Notes under the pieces: model-generated | Seen by the model: only the letters and a program-made list of their open reading frames with translations | What the model was told of the DNA's origin: nothing | The model's database searches: none | Origin: Geomonas oryzisoli | GTDB taxonomy: Bacteria > Desulfobacterota > Desulfuromonadia > Geobacterales > Geobacteraceae | Direction of reading: 5' to 3' | DNA: 64,000 nucleotides | Assembly (NCBI RefSeq): GCF_018986915.1 | Contig: NZ_CP076723.1 | Coordinates: 901,501-965,500, forward strand | Program-made: the position numbers and the translations under genes | Shown here: piece after piece, positions 54,265 through 62,535 of the stretch | Position numbering within the stretch: position 1 is the stretch's first letter | How the letters are laid out: every line of letters begins with the position of its first letter

Positions 54265-54299
54265 GACAGCAAAAAATGAAAGCGGCAGCGAGGTGCTTC

Positions 54300-55589
54300 A
54301 TGCAAAGCTACACCGTTCAACCCGCCAAGGGGGTGCGCGGCGAGATCCGTGTTCCCGGCGACAAGTCCATATCGCACCGCTCCATCATGTTCGGCTCCAT
54401 CGCCAACGGCGTGACCAAGGTCTCGGGCTTTCTGCGCGGCGAGGATGCCCTCGCCACCCTGGAGGCCTTCCGCGCCATGGGCGTCCAGATCGACGACGAC
54501 GGCGAGACGGTCACCATCGTGGGCAAGGGGCTGCACGGACTCGAGGAGCCGACCGACGTCTTGGACTGCGGCAACTCCGGCACTTCCATGAGGCTCCTTA
54601 CCGGCCTCTTGGCCGGACAGAGCTTCTTCTCGGTCCTCTCCGGAGACAAGTACCTGCGCGCCCGTCCCATGAAACGCGTGGTGGGGCCGCTCTCCAGGAT
54701 GGGCGCCCGCATCGGCGGCCGCGCCGGCGGCGAAAAGGCGCCGCTCGCCATCCAGGGCTCCCCCCTCAAGGGGATCGAGTACGACTCCCCGGTCTCCAGC
54801 GCGCAGGTTAAGTCGGCCATCATGCTGGCCGGACTCTACGCAGAGGGTGAAACCGTGGTGCGCGAGCCGCACCTCTCCCGCGACCACTCCGAGCGGATGC
54901 TGCGTGCCTTCGGCGCCAACGTCGAGACGTTTCCGGGCGGGGTCAGGGTTCGCGGCGGCGCCGAGCTGACCGGACGCGACATCGTGGTCCCCGGCGACAT
55001 CTCCTCGGCCGCCTTCTTCATGGTCGCGGCATCCATCGTCCCGGGAGCGGACCTCATCATCAAGGGCGTCGGCATCAACCCGACCCGTACCGGCATCATC
55101 GACATCCTGAAAGGGATGGGGGCGAACCTCGAACTTCTGAACGAGCGCGACGAAACCGGAGAGCCGGTGGCCGACATCCGGGTGCGCCACGCGCAGCTCA
55201 AGGCAATGGCGATCTCCGGCGAAGTGGTGCCGCGCGCCATCGACGAGTTCCCCGCCATCTGCGTCGCCGCGGCACTCGCCCAGGGGACGACCGTGGTAAG
55301 CGGGGCGGAAGAACTGCGGGTCAAGGAAACCGACCGCATCGCCGCCATGGCGGACAATTTAAGACGGGCCGGGGTCACCGTGGTGGAGACGCCGGACGGC
55401 ATGGAAATTACCGGCGTATCCGCCCTCAAGGCGTGCGCCGCCGACAGCTTCGGCGACCACAGGATCGCCATGTCCATGATGGTGGCAGGGCTCGTCGCAC
55501 AGGGGGAGACCACCATCTCCGACGTCGACTGCATCGCCACCTCGTTCCCCGGCTTCCGTGAACTTCTCGAGGGGGTAGTACAGCGTTGA
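54300..55589 (+). CDS. aroA: 3-phosphoshikimate 1-carboxyvinyltransferase (EPSP synthase)
   Basis: 429 aa from the ATG at 54300, which has GAGGTG five bases upstream; an ATG at 54276 lies too close to the tandem repeat. 'VPGDKSISHRSIMFGSIA' (PEP/S3P site), 'LDCGNSGTSMRLLTGLLAG', 'PVSSAQVKSAIMLAGL', 'AIDEFPAICVAAAL' and 'LRVKETDRIAAM'. Sixth step of the shikimate pathway. Its 'GNSGTSMRLL' with Gly-Thr-Ser-Met differs from the GTAMR of E. coli-like class I enzymes and is typical of class II-like sequences, which tend to tolerate glyphosate. Confidence 0.96.
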   Translation: MQSYTVQPAKGVRGEIRVPGDKSISHRSIMFGSIANGVTKVSGFLRGEDALATLEAFRAMGVQIDDDGETVTIVGKGLHGLEEPTDVLDCGNSGTSMRLLTGLLAGQSFFSVLSGDKYLRARPMKRVVGPLSRMGARIGGRAGGEKAPLAIQGSPLKGIEYDSPVSSAQVKSAIMLAGLYAEGETVVREPHLSRDHSERMLRAFGANVETFPGGVRVRGGAELTGRDIVVPGDISSAAFFMVAASIVPGADLIIKGVGINPTRTGIIDILKGMGANLELLNERDETGEPVADIRVRHAQLKAMAISGEVVPRAIDEFPAICVAAALAQGTTVVSGAEELRVKETDRIAAMADNLRRAGVTVVETPDGMEITGVSALKACAADSFGDHRIAMSMMVAGLVAQGETTISDVDCIATSFPGFRELLEGVVQR

Positions 55590-56287
55590 GTGCAGTTAGA
55601 GAAAACGGCGTAATCGTAGCCATAGATGGTCCCTCAGGGGCTGGGAAAAGCAGCCTCACCAAGCTCTTGGCCCAGCGCCTGGGCTATATCCACATCGATA
55701 CCGGCGCCATGTTCCGCGCCGTCGCCCTCATGGCCAGACGCGCGGGTATAGCCGTCGACGACGACGCCCGCCTGGCTGAGCTGTGCCGCGGCCTGGAAGT
55801 GAGCTTCGTGAGAGATGGCGAGAACTGCCGCGTGCTCGCCAACGGCGAGGACGTGTCCAGGGAGATCCGCACCGAGGAGATCGGGCTGCTCACCTCGGCG
55901 ATCTCGGCCCGAAAGCCGGTACGGGAGGCCCTGTTGACCATGCAGCGCGCCATGGGCACCAAGGGGGGCGTCATCCTGGAGGGACGCGACATCGGCACGG
56001 TGGTGTTTCCCGACGCCGAGGTGAAGTTCTTTCTCTCCGCCAGCGCGGAGGAGCGCGGCCGGCGCCGCTACCTGGAGCTCGCGGCCCGCGGCGACCAGGC
56101 AACGCTCGAGGAGACCATCGCCAAGGTGATCCAGCGCGACAAGCAGGACGAGGGGCGCGAGCATGCGCCGCTCAGGCAGGCCGAGGACGCGCTTCCCATC
56201 GACTCCACCACCCTGTCCATCGACGAGGTGCTGGCGGTCATGGAGAACGCGGTGCGCGAACGCCTGGCCCAGGGAGACAAGGGGTAG
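55586..56287 (+). CDS. cmk: cytidylate kinase
   Basis: 233 aa, TTG start inside the aroA stop (TTGA overlap). P-loop 'IDGPSGAGKSSLTKLLAQRLG', 'IDTGAMFRAVAL', 'LEGRDIGTVVFPDAEVKFFLSAS' and 'RDKQDEGREHAPLRQAEDALPIDST'. Phosphorylates CMP and dCMP. Sits between aroA and ispH, as in many delta-proteobacteria. Confidence 0.95.
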   Translation: MSAVRENGVIVAIDGPSGAGKSSLTKLLAQRLGYIHIDTGAMFRAVALMARRAGIAVDDDARLAELCRGLEVSFVRDGENCRVLANGEDVSREIRTEEIGLLTSAISARKPVREALLTMQRAMGTKGGVILEGRDIGTVVFPDAEVKFFLSASAEERGRRRYLELAARGDQATLEETIAKVIQRDKQDEGREHAPLRQAEDALPIDSTTLSIDEVLAVMENAVRERLAQGDKG

Positions 56288-56289
56288 TC

Positions 56290-57141
56290 ATGGAAGTGAT
56301 ACTGGCCAAACACGCAGGGTTCTGCTTCGGGGTGAAAAGGGCCACCCATCTCGCCTTCGACGCAGCCGACCGCAGGGGAGACACCTACACCCTGGGCCCC
56401 ATCATCCACTCGCCGCAAGTGGTGCAGCGGCTCGAGGAGATGGGGGTGAAGTCGGTCGAGAACGTGAGCGACATCGACAACGGCAGCACGGTGATCATCC
56501 GCTCGCACGGGGTCGCCGCCGAGGAACTCGAGGCCGCCGTTCGCGCCAACCTCGAAATCGTCGACGCCACCTGCCCCTTCGTCAAGAAGGCCCAGGAGCA
56601 TGTCGCCACCCTCTCCAGTGAGGGGTACGACGTGGTCGTGGTAGGGGACGCCGTGCATCCCGAGGTGCAGGGGATCGTTTCCTACGCCACCGGACGTGTC
56701 TACGTGGTCAGCTCCGGCAAGGACGTGGAGAGGCTGCCGCGGATGGCCAAGATGGGCGTGGTGGCTCAGACCACCCAGTCCTTCGAGCACCTGAACGAGG
56801 TGGTCGCCGCCTGCCTCGCGCGCGGCGGCGAGACCAGGGTCTACAACACCATCTGCGATGCGACCGCGGTGCGCCAGGAGGAGACGAAGAAACTGGCCGG
56901 CGAGGTGGATTGCATGATCGTGATCGGCGGCTTCAACAGCGCCAACACCAGGCGCCTCACCCAGATCTGCCGCGAGCTTTTGCCGCGCACCCATCACATC
57001 GAGACCGCGGGCCAGATCGACCCGGCCTGGTTCGAGGGGGTGCAGCGGGTGGGGGTGACGGCGGGAGCGTCGACGCCGAAGTGGTTGATCGACGAGGTAA
57101 CGGAAAGAATTTCGGCCATCGATAGAGATAAAATAGGTTGA
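56290..57141 (+). CDS. ispH: 4-hydroxy-3-methylbut-2-enyl diphosphate reductase
   Basis: 283 aa. Final enzyme of the MEP isoprenoid pathway, a 4Fe-4S protein. Cluster cysteines Cys12 ('GFCFGVKRA'), Cys95 ('DATCPFVKKA') and Cys189 ('NTICDATAVRQ'); substrate-site 'IRSHGV', 'HPEVQGI' and 'TTQSFEHLNEV'. Two bases after cmk. In some genomes ispH is fused to S1; here it is separate and next to rpsA. Confidence 0.96.
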   Translation: MEVILAKHAGFCFGVKRATHLAFDAADRRGDTYTLGPIIHSPQVVQRLEEMGVKSVENVSDIDNGSTVIIRSHGVAAEELEAAVRANLEIVDATCPFVKKAQEHVATLSSEGYDVVVVGDAVHPEVQGIVSYATGRVYVVSSGKDVERLPRMAKMGVVAQTTQSFEHLNEVVAACLARGGETRVYNTICDATAVRQEETKKLAGEVDCMIVIGGFNSANTRRLTQICRELLPRTHHIETAGQIDPAWFEGVQRVGVTAGASTPKWLIDEVTERISAIDRDKIG

Positions 57142-57165
57142 TATTTTTGTCCGATGTGCTAAATT
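57138..57165 (+). promoter_or_regulatory. sigma-70-like promoter of rpsA
   Basis: TTGATA, 16 bp, TAAATT, overlapping the ispH stop; about 45 bp before the rpsA start, in a locally AT-rich stretch. It would add to operon read-through. Confidence 0.55.
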
Positions 57166-57209
57166 AGCTCGATTTTATATGGAGATTACACGAGGGGGTA
57201 ACGGTTTCA

Positions 57210-58964
57210 ATGGGTGAAGAAAAACGTACGTTCAAGAAAAAAGATATGCCGATTAGGCGGTTACACGATAATGACGAGGAGCTGGACCAGGCAGAAATGG
57301 GTGGCGAGTTTGCTGACCTTTTCCAGGACAGTCTGAGGCAGCCGCAGAGCGGCGAAGTCGTCAAGGCTGTCGTGGTTCAGATCGAGCAGGACGTGGTGCT
57401 GGTTGACGTCGGCTACAAGTCCGAGGGCGCCATCCGCATCGCCGAGTTCATCGACGAGAACGGCGAGTTGACCGTCAAGGTCGGCGACGAGGTGAACGTC
57501 TACTTCGAGCGCGGCGAGAACATCCGCGGCCACATGGTTCTTTCCAAGAAGAAAGCCGATTCCCAGGTCGCCTGGGAAGCCATCGCCGCTGCCGGCGAAG
57601 GCGGCAGCATCGAAGGCAAGATCACCGGCAAGGTCAAAGGCGGCATGACCGTCGATGTCGGCGTCGAGGCGTTTCTCCCGGCTTCGCAGGTTGACCTGCG
57701 TCCCGGCGGCAACATGGACCGCTTCATCGGCCAGACCTACGAGTTCCGCATTCTCAAGCTGAACAGAAAGCGCGGCAACCTGGTGCTGTCTCGTCGCGTG
57801 CTCCTCGAGGAGGAGCGTGACAAGGCAAGGACCGAGACCCTGGCCACCCTGAAGGAAGGCGACATCGTCAACGGCCAGGTGAAGAACATCGCCGAGTACG
57901 GCGCGTTCGTCGACCTGGGCGGCGTGGACGGCCTGCTGCACGTCACCGACATGTCCTGGGGCCGCCTGGGCCACCCGTCCGAGATGGTCAAGGTAGGCGA
58001 CACCCTGAAGGTCATGGTGCTCAAGTACGACCGCGAGAAAGGCAAGATCTCCCTGGGGCTCAAGCAGACCGTGCCCGATCCGTGGATCAACGTGGCTGAG
58101 CGCTACCAGGAAGGCGAGCGCGTGCGCGGCAAGGTGGTGAGCCTCACCGATTACGGCGCATTCATCTCCCTGGAGGACGGCATCGAAGGTCTCGTGCACG
58201 TCTCCGAGATGTCCTGGACCCGCCGCGTCCGTCATCCGTCCGAGATCCTCAAGGTAGGCGAGGAAGTCGAGGCGGTTATCCTGGGCGTAGATCCGGGCAA
58301 CCGCAGGATCTCCCTCGGCCTCAAGCAGACCGAAGTGAACCCCTGGACCGTGATCGGCGAGCGTTACCCGGTCGGCACCAAGATCGAGGGGCAGATCAAG
58401 AACATCACCGACTTCGGCGTCTTCATCGGCATCGAGGACGGCATCGACGGCCTCGTTCACGTCTCCGACATCTCCTGGACCCGCCGCGTGAAGCACCCGG
58501 GCGAACTGTTCGGCAAGGGTCAGACCGTTCAGGCCGTGGTTCTCAACATCGACGTCGAGAACGAGCGTCTCTCCCTGGGCATCAAGCAGCTGGTTCCGGA
58601 TCCGTGGGAAGAGATCCCCAGGAAGTACAAGCCGGGCTCCAAGGTCAAGGGCAAGGTGACCTCCGTGACCGACTTCGGCATCTTCGTCGAGATCGAAGAA
58701 GGGATTGAAGGGCTGATCCACGTCTCCGAGATCTCCTACGAGAAGGTCGCTTCCCCGAAAGACTTCGCCAACGTGGGCGACGAACTCGAGGCAGTGGTGC
58801 TGAACGTGGACATGGTCGATAAGAAGATCGCCCTTTCCATCAAGGCGCTGCAGACCGCAATGGAGAAGGCCGAGATGGCTTCCTACATGGGTAGCCAGGG
58901 TGAGGCGACCTCCAGCTTCGGCGACCTCCTGAAGGAGAAGCTGAAGAAGAGCACTGAAGAATAG
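57210..58964 (+). CDS. rpsA: 30S ribosomal protein S1
   Basis: 584 aa (E. coli 557). Six S1/OB repeats from about residue 48; four are near-identical in core ('GLVHVSEMSWTRRVRHPSEI', 'GLVHVSDISWTRRVKHPGEL', 'GLIHVSEISYEKVASPKDF', 'GLLHVTDMSWGRLGHPSEM'). N-terminal ~45 residues are charged ('MGEEKRTFKKKDMPIRRLHDNDEEL'). Feeds mRNA to the 30S subunit. Strong ribosome site CGAGGGGG. It is followed by ihfB, the same order as in enterobacteria. Confidence 0.97.
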   Translation: MGEEKRTFKKKDMPIRRLHDNDEELDQAEMGGEFADLFQDSLRQPQSGEVVKAVVVQIEQDVVLVDVGYKSEGAIRIAEFIDENGELTVKVGDEVNVYFERGENIRGHMVLSKKKADSQVAWEAIAAAGEGGSIEGKITGKVKGGMTVDVGVEAFLPASQVDLRPGGNMDRFIGQTYEFRILKLNRKRGNLVLSRRVLLEEERDKARTETLATLKEGDIVNGQVKNIAEYGAFVDLGGVDGLLHVTDMSWGRLGHPSEMVKVGDTLKVMVLKYDREKGKISLGLKQTVPDPWINVAERYQEGERVRGKVVSLTDYGAFISLEDGIEGLVHVSEMSWTRRVRHPSEILKVGEEVEAVILGVDPGNRRISLGLKQTEVNPWTVIGERYPVGTKIEGQIKNITDFGVFIGIEDGIDGLVHVSDISWTRRVKHPGELFGKGQTVQAVVLNIDVENERLSLGIKQLVPDPWEEIPRKYKPGSKVKGKVTSVTDFGIFVEIEEGIEGLIHVSEISYEKVASPKDFANVGDELEAVVLNVDMVDKKIALSIKALQTAMEKAEMASYMGSQGEATSSFGDLLKEKLKKSTEE

Positions 58965-59017
58965 ACCAGTCACTTCGCCGACTGAGTAATCTAATAGGTT
59001 CATATTTGAGGTGTTAA

Positions 59018-59299
59018 ATGACTAAGAGCGAATTGATCGACAAACTGGTAGAAGTACGCGGTGCTCTGACCCGCAAGGACTCCGAGGCTGTGGTCTCCAT
59101 GGTGTTCGACGCCATGAGCGAGGCTCTGACCAACGGCGACAAAGTGGAAATCCGCGGGTTTGGCAGCTTCACCATCCGTGACCGCGAGCCGCGCGAGGCG
59201 AGGAACCCCAAGAGCGGCGAAATCGTCAGCATCCCGAGCAAGAAAACCCCGTTCTTCAAGACCGGTAAGGACCTGCGCGAGCGCGTGAACAACATCTAG
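59018..59299 (+). CDS. ihfB: integration host factor, beta subunit (HU/IHF family)
   Basis: 93 aa. 'MTKSELIDKLVEVRGALTRKDSEAVVSMVFDAMSEAL' type start, 'GDKVEIRGFGSFTIRDREPREARNPKSGEIVSIPSKKTPFFKTGKDLRERV' type arm with the intercalating Pro after 'RNP'. The rpsA neighbour and the text favour IHF-beta over HU. Bends DNA, for instance at sigma-54 promoters, which fits the NtrC-type regulator at 27358. Confidence 0.92.
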   Translation: MTKSELIDKLVEVRGALTRKDSEAVVSMVFDAMSEALTNGDKVEIRGFGSFTIRDREPREARNPKSGEIVSIPSKKTPFFKTGKDLRERVNNI

Positions 59300-59322
59300 C
59301 AGGTTGACACCGACGGGAATCG

Positions 59323-59409
59323 GCCCGGATGGCGGAATTGGTAGACGCAACGGACTTAAAATCCGTCGGCCTCACAGCCGTGCCGGTTCGACCCCGGCTC
59401 CGGGCACCA
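59323..59409 (+). tRNA. tRNA-Leu (anticodon UAA)
   Basis: 87 nt with long variable arm. Acceptor GCCCGGA/TCCGGGC, D-arm with GGCGGAATTGGTAGACGC, anticodon stem CGGACT-TAA-AATCCG, T-arm GCCGGTTCGACCCCGGC, and encoded CCA after the discriminator A. It lies 23 bp after ihfB and probably shares its transcript. Confidence 0.97.
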
Positions 59410-59425
59410 CGGTAATCAAGAAAAT

Positions 59426-59457
59426 GGGAGCTAGGCTTTGCCTAGCTCCTTTTTTGT
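59426..59457 (+). terminator. rho-independent terminator after tRNA-Leu
   Basis: GGGAGCTAGGC-TTT-GCCTAGCTCC and six T residues. Confidence 0.92.
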
Positions 59458-59482
59458 ACCCAAACCTGTTGGACTCAGAATT

Positions 59483-59520
59483 TAAAAAAGGCCACGAACG
59501 TATGTTCGTGGCCTTTTTGT
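59483..59520. terminator. bidirectional rho-independent terminator
   Basis: AAAAAAGGCCACGAACG-TATG-TTCGTGGCCTTTTT, next to the 3' end of the outer-membrane protein gene on the minus strand. Confidence 0.9.
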
Positions 59521-59538
59521 TCTTCTTCTGATGTAGAT

Positions 59539-60147
59539 CTAGAACTTCACCCTAACGCCTGCGAGGATGTTGCTGCTGCCATAGGACATGTCGACACCGT
59601 CCATAGAGAAGTCGCTTGCCGCCCCCTGATACCGGTAGCTCAGATCAAGGTTGACGTTGGGTGCAGCCTTAAGGGTGACGCCTACCATCGCCTGATAGCC
59701 AAAGGTGGTGTCGCTTATGTCGTCGAAACCATCGGAGAGTTTCCCGTCAACGATGCCAAGTCCGGCGCCCACGAAGGGGGACACCGAGGAGTCCTTAGAG
59801 AAGTCGTAATAGGCGTTGATCATGTAGCTCGTTACGCCCAGGTCTCCTTCCACCTTCTCCGAGGGGATGCCCGGGGCCGAAAGTTTGTCTGTGTCGCACT
59901 TGCGGTAAGCTATCTCAGCTTCAAGCCTCGGGCCAGTCGCCCACTCGTAGCCTACAACGCCACCTACTTCAAATCCTGGATCAAAGGTGAGATTGGCCTT
60001 CGTGCCGAATCCGTCCTCAAGATCGCTTTCGTGCATGATTGCGATGCCGGCGTTAAGACCAACATACGGTCCAGGCTGTGCTGCCATTACGGACGTAGCC
60101 GATGCTGCCACAAAGAGTGCGGTTGCTGCGATCACTTTGAACTTCAT
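59539..60147 (-). CDS. outer-membrane beta-barrel protein (OmpA/OprF N-domain or OmpW-like porin family)
   Basis: 202 aa from the ATG at 60147 (AGGAGGTAGA upstream). Signal peptide 'MKFKVIAATALFVAASATSVMA'. The mature chain shows alternating strands of a small eight-stranded barrel: 'GPYVGLNAGIAIMHESDL', 'FEVGGVVGYEWATGPRLEAEIAYRK', 'SYMINAYYDFSKDSSVSPFVGAGLGI', 'VNLDLSYRYQGAASDF', ending 'SSNILAGVRVKF' with a terminal Phe, as needed for BamA recognition. Function not set; such barrels act as adhesion or structural proteins. Lower GC than neighbours. Confidence 0.88.
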   Translation of the reverse strand: MKFKVIAATALFVAASATSVMAAQPGPYVGLNAGIAIMHESDLEDGFGTKANLTFDPGFEVGGVVGYEWATGPRLEAEIAYRKCDTDKLSAPGIPSEKVEGDLGVTSYMINAYYDFSKDSSVSPFVGAGLGIVDGKLSDGFDDISDTTFGYQAMVGVTLKAAPNVNLDLSYRYQGAASDFSMDGVDMSYGSSNILAGVRVKF

Positions 60148-60644
60148 TATTCTACCTCCTATAGGGAATAGGCTCATTCTGAGCCGAACAGCTGGTAGCC
60201 GGTAGCCGTTTCCGGACCCCGAGAACCAGGTGCCGGGACGGGCGTGGTGAGACTGACACGAGAAGGCAAGGTGCCTGAATATGGCATTGTTTATAAGTTT
60301 TTTATGCTAAATGTTAACTTATAATGTGGCAATATTGACTTAAAAAACGAACAGGTCAAGTATTTAATCAGTTTTGTGGTCGATTATTACCATTTGTCGT
60401 ATCGAAATGACTATGGCTGGGCGATCAAAGACTTGGATTTGATAATTTTCTTTAAATTGGACTTTGTGATGGTCTATCTCAGCCAAGCCTTTTTAGAGTT
60501 GATTGCAATGCTGTCTCCCATTGCGAACAAGGGCACATATGCTGGTATGACTACCGAAGGGAAACAAGGTGACAGTGCGACGGGAACGGTGTATGTATAG
60601 CAGGTTGATACCCTAGCAGTGCTGATTGGAAGCTCACGCCGAAT
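60148..60644. other. 497-bp gap with an AT-rich island
   Basis: From about 60286 to 60600 the sequence is clearly AT-rich within an otherwise GC-rich region, with an inverted repeat TTATAAG/CTTATAA (about 60291 and 60319) and a run TTTTTTATGC. A 74-codon frame at 60376-60600 has a GTG start and no ribosome site, and I do not call it. No riboswitch or RNA gene recognised. Confidence 0.5.
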
Positions 60645-61292
60645 ATGTCAAGCCACGTAAGTATGATGGTGAAAGGTTGCGACCCGGCGGGATGCCAGGG
60701 GCTTTGTTGCTACGACGGGGTGTACCTGTTGCCGGGGGAGGATGAGCTGATACGGGCGGTGGTGCAACGCTACCCGGATCATTTCCGGGATCTGCCCGCC
60801 GAGTACCTCGTCGAGGGCGCGTGGCCGGACGGCACCCGTGGGATAAAGACCGCCACCACCCCCTTTACCTTCACCACTTCCGACTTCCCGCCCCATTTCA
60901 ACAACACGAAGTGTGTTTTCGCCACCAGCGATCACATGTGTTTGCTGCAGTCTCTTGCCACTGAACTCGCCGTCCACCGATGGACCTTCAAGCCGACGGC
61001 GTGCTGGCTTTTTCCTCTGACCATCAATGACGGTGAACTGGCTCCCCCACCCATGCCCGGCGAACCCGATCCCGACTACATCGACGCATCCTATCCCGGT
61101 TACGTCACCTTCGTGCCGTGCGGTAAGTTCGCTCCGGACGGCATCCCCTGGGAGGAAGCGTTCGCCGACGAGATCGCCTTTTTCGACACCGTCGACCAAC
61201 TCCCCCTCTGGGCCAACCGGGGGCTTTCCGTTGACGAGATCATCGAACTGGCGAAGGATGGACCGAATCCCTTTCAAACTTCTTCTGAATAA
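60645..61292 (+). CDS. cysteine-rich protein, YkgJ/DUF3109-like
   Basis: 215 aa, no signal peptide. Cysteines cluster at 'VKGCDPAGCQGLCCYDGVYLLPGEDELI' and later 'NTKCVFATSDHMCLLQ', 'TACWLFPLTI' and 'FVPCGKF'. The spacing C-x4-C-x3-CC followed by 'L..GE...I' is that of the YkgJ/UPF0153-type zinc/iron-chelating families (as in proteins annotated DUF3109). Soluble, likely metal- or Fe-S-bearing. Ribosome site is weak (no clear GGAG), which makes the exact start uncertain. Lies between the AT-rich island and the 21-bp minisatellite. Confidence 0.7.
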   Translation: MSSHVSMMVKGCDPAGCQGLCCYDGVYLLPGEDELIRAVVQRYPDHFRDLPAEYLVEGAWPDGTRGIKTATTPFTFTTSDFPPHFNNTKCVFATSDHMCLLQSLATELAVHRWTFKPTACWLFPLTINDGELAPPPMPGEPDPDYIDASYPGYVTFVPCGKFAPDGIPWEEAFADEIAFFDTVDQLPLWANRGLSVDEIIELAKDGPNPFQTSSE

Positions 61293-61827
61293 CGATTTCC
61301 GATACTGACCGCCACGGTGGATGATGTCTATCCCATGCGGAAAAGGTCTCCCCCGGTGCGGAAGAGGTCTCCCCCGGTGCGGAAGAGGTCTCTCCCAGTG
61401 CGGAAGAGGTCTCTCCCGGTGCGGAAGAGGTCTCTCCCGGTGCGGAAGAGGTCTCCCCCGGCGCGGAAGAGATCTCCCCCGGCGCGGAATAGGTCTCTCC
61501 CGGTGCGGAAGAGGTCTCTCCCGGTGGGGAAGAGGTCTCCCCCGGCGCGGAATAGGTCTCTCCCAGTGGGGAAGAGGTCTCCCCCCGTGCGGAAGAGGTA
61601 TTACCCGGCGCGGAAGACGTTTCTTGTCTGCGGATGAGACTTTCCTAAGGGGTAGTCTTCATCAGCCTGTAGAAGAAGGTACCGCTACTTCATGTTCCTG
61701 CCCCATTGGAAAGGCATCTCCCGGCTTACCTCCGCCTTTCGCGCGAATATTTATCCTTGCCAAGTTCATACAATCCCTTATACTGCTACGCGTAATTAGA
61801 AAATACCAATGTTTACAGGGAGGCGCT
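61293..61827. other. 535-bp gap holding a minisatellite
   Basis: Most of the gap is the 21-bp tandem array; the rest (61632-61827) contains no gene I can support, and ends with the AGGGAGG ribosome site of the 61828 gene. AT-rich run at about 61740-61815. Confidence 0.6.
61338..61631. repeat. 21-bp minisatellite, about 13 copies plus a partial one
   Basis: Unit CGGAAGAGGTCTC(T/C)CCCGGTG, with variants at the fourth-sixth bases (AAG/AAT), the Thr/Leu position and the last codon (GTG/GCG/GGG). Read from 61317 it gives RKRSPPV/RKRSLPV heptads in an open frame of 106 codons; the second frame gives CGRGLPR and stays open into the next gene; the third is broken by TAG. The unit is two turns of B-DNA. 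Confidence 0.95.
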
Positions 61828-62454
61828 ATGCGGATCAGCAGTTTGTATCGAAAAATGAACGCGGTAGCTCTCATCAATGAACTGGGCTCCGTCGCTGCGG
61901 CGATGGAAAACAACCCTGCCTTCAAGAATGGAGTGCCTCAAGGGGTGAGCAGCGCCGCCGCGTTGCTAACCGCGAGGGAAAAGGTAAGGTTCACCCATGA
62001 AGCTGCCTCGACACACGATTCTGTCAAGATCAAGGAGCGCAAGGCTGCTGAGGGGGAGGCCGTGAAGCACTTGGACTCTGTGGCGGCGTTCTACCAACTC
62101 GCCGCGGTTAGCGACCCCAACGTCCTCCTCTATACTGGATTCACTCCGGCGCCGACACGTAAGGGGGAACCGCTACTGTCGATGCCGCAGGGGCTTGCCA
62201 TCTACCAGGGGCCGGTTCTCGGCAGCGCCGCTGTCACGGTAAATCATCTTCAGGGTGTGATGTTATGGGAGCTTCAGGTGGCGGAAGGGGACCTATCCCT
62301 GGAACGGAACTGGCGCCCACACATCTTTACCGTGGGAGATCCGATGATTATCAACGGCCTGACCGTCGAGCGGGAACACGGCTTCCGGGTCAGGGGGTAT
62401 AACCGAGCGGGTGCGGGGCCGTGGTCGCCGCCGGTGACTTTTACCCCGAAGTAG
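61828..62454 (+). CDS. protein of unknown function with fibronectin III-like end
   Basis: 208 aa from the ATG at 61828 (GGGAGG upstream); the same frame is open back to 61321 through the minisatellite but that part is not protein-like. N-terminal helical part 'MRISSLYRKMNAVALINELGSVAAAMENNPAFKNG', a middle helical region 'AREKVRFTHEAASTHDSVKIKERKAAEGEAVKHLDSVA', and a beta-rich C-terminus ending 'VEREHGFRVRGYNRAGAGPWSPPVTFTPK', which matches the last strands of an FnIII domain. No signal peptide. Family unrecognised; probably a binding protein. Confidence 0.7.
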   Translation: MRISSLYRKMNAVALINELGSVAAAMENNPAFKNGVPQGVSSAAALLTAREKVRFTHEAASTHDSVKIKERKAAEGEAVKHLDSVAAFYQLAAVSDPNVLLYTGFTPAPTRKGEPLLSMPQGLAIYQGPVLGSAAVTVNHLQGVMLWELQVAEGDLSLERNWRPHIFTVGDPMIINGLTVEREHGFRVRGYNRAGAGPWSPPVTFTPK

Positions 62455-62470
62455 GGATGGCCGGATAATG

Positions 62471-62508
62471 AAAAGGCGTCCTCCTGGTGCAGGAGGACGC
62501 CTTTTTTG
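62471..62508. terminator. bidirectional rho-independent terminator
   Basis: AAAAGGCGTCCTCCTG-GTG-CAGGAGGACGCCTTTTTT between converging genes. Confidence 0.92.
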
Positions 62509-62535
62509 AACTCGAACCAACGAACGGATGCGCAG

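Noticed and set aside
54092-54811. Gly-Pro-Thr repeat protein reading through the 9-bp array
   Set aside because: A frame across the tyrA 3' end, the repeat and the aroA 5' end; shadow of two well-defined genes.
60376-60600. 74-codon frame in the AT-rich island
   Set aside because: GTG start, no ribosome site, no recognisable domain; AT-rich DNA alone explains the composition.
61338-61631. CRISPR array
   Set aside because: Units are head-to-tail with no spacers; it is a minisatellite. No cas gene in the window.
61321-61827. In-frame extension of the 61828 gene back through the minisatellite
   Set aside because: The extension is CGRGLPR repeats and then low-complexity text; the ATG at 61828 has a good ribosome site and starts normal protein sequence.
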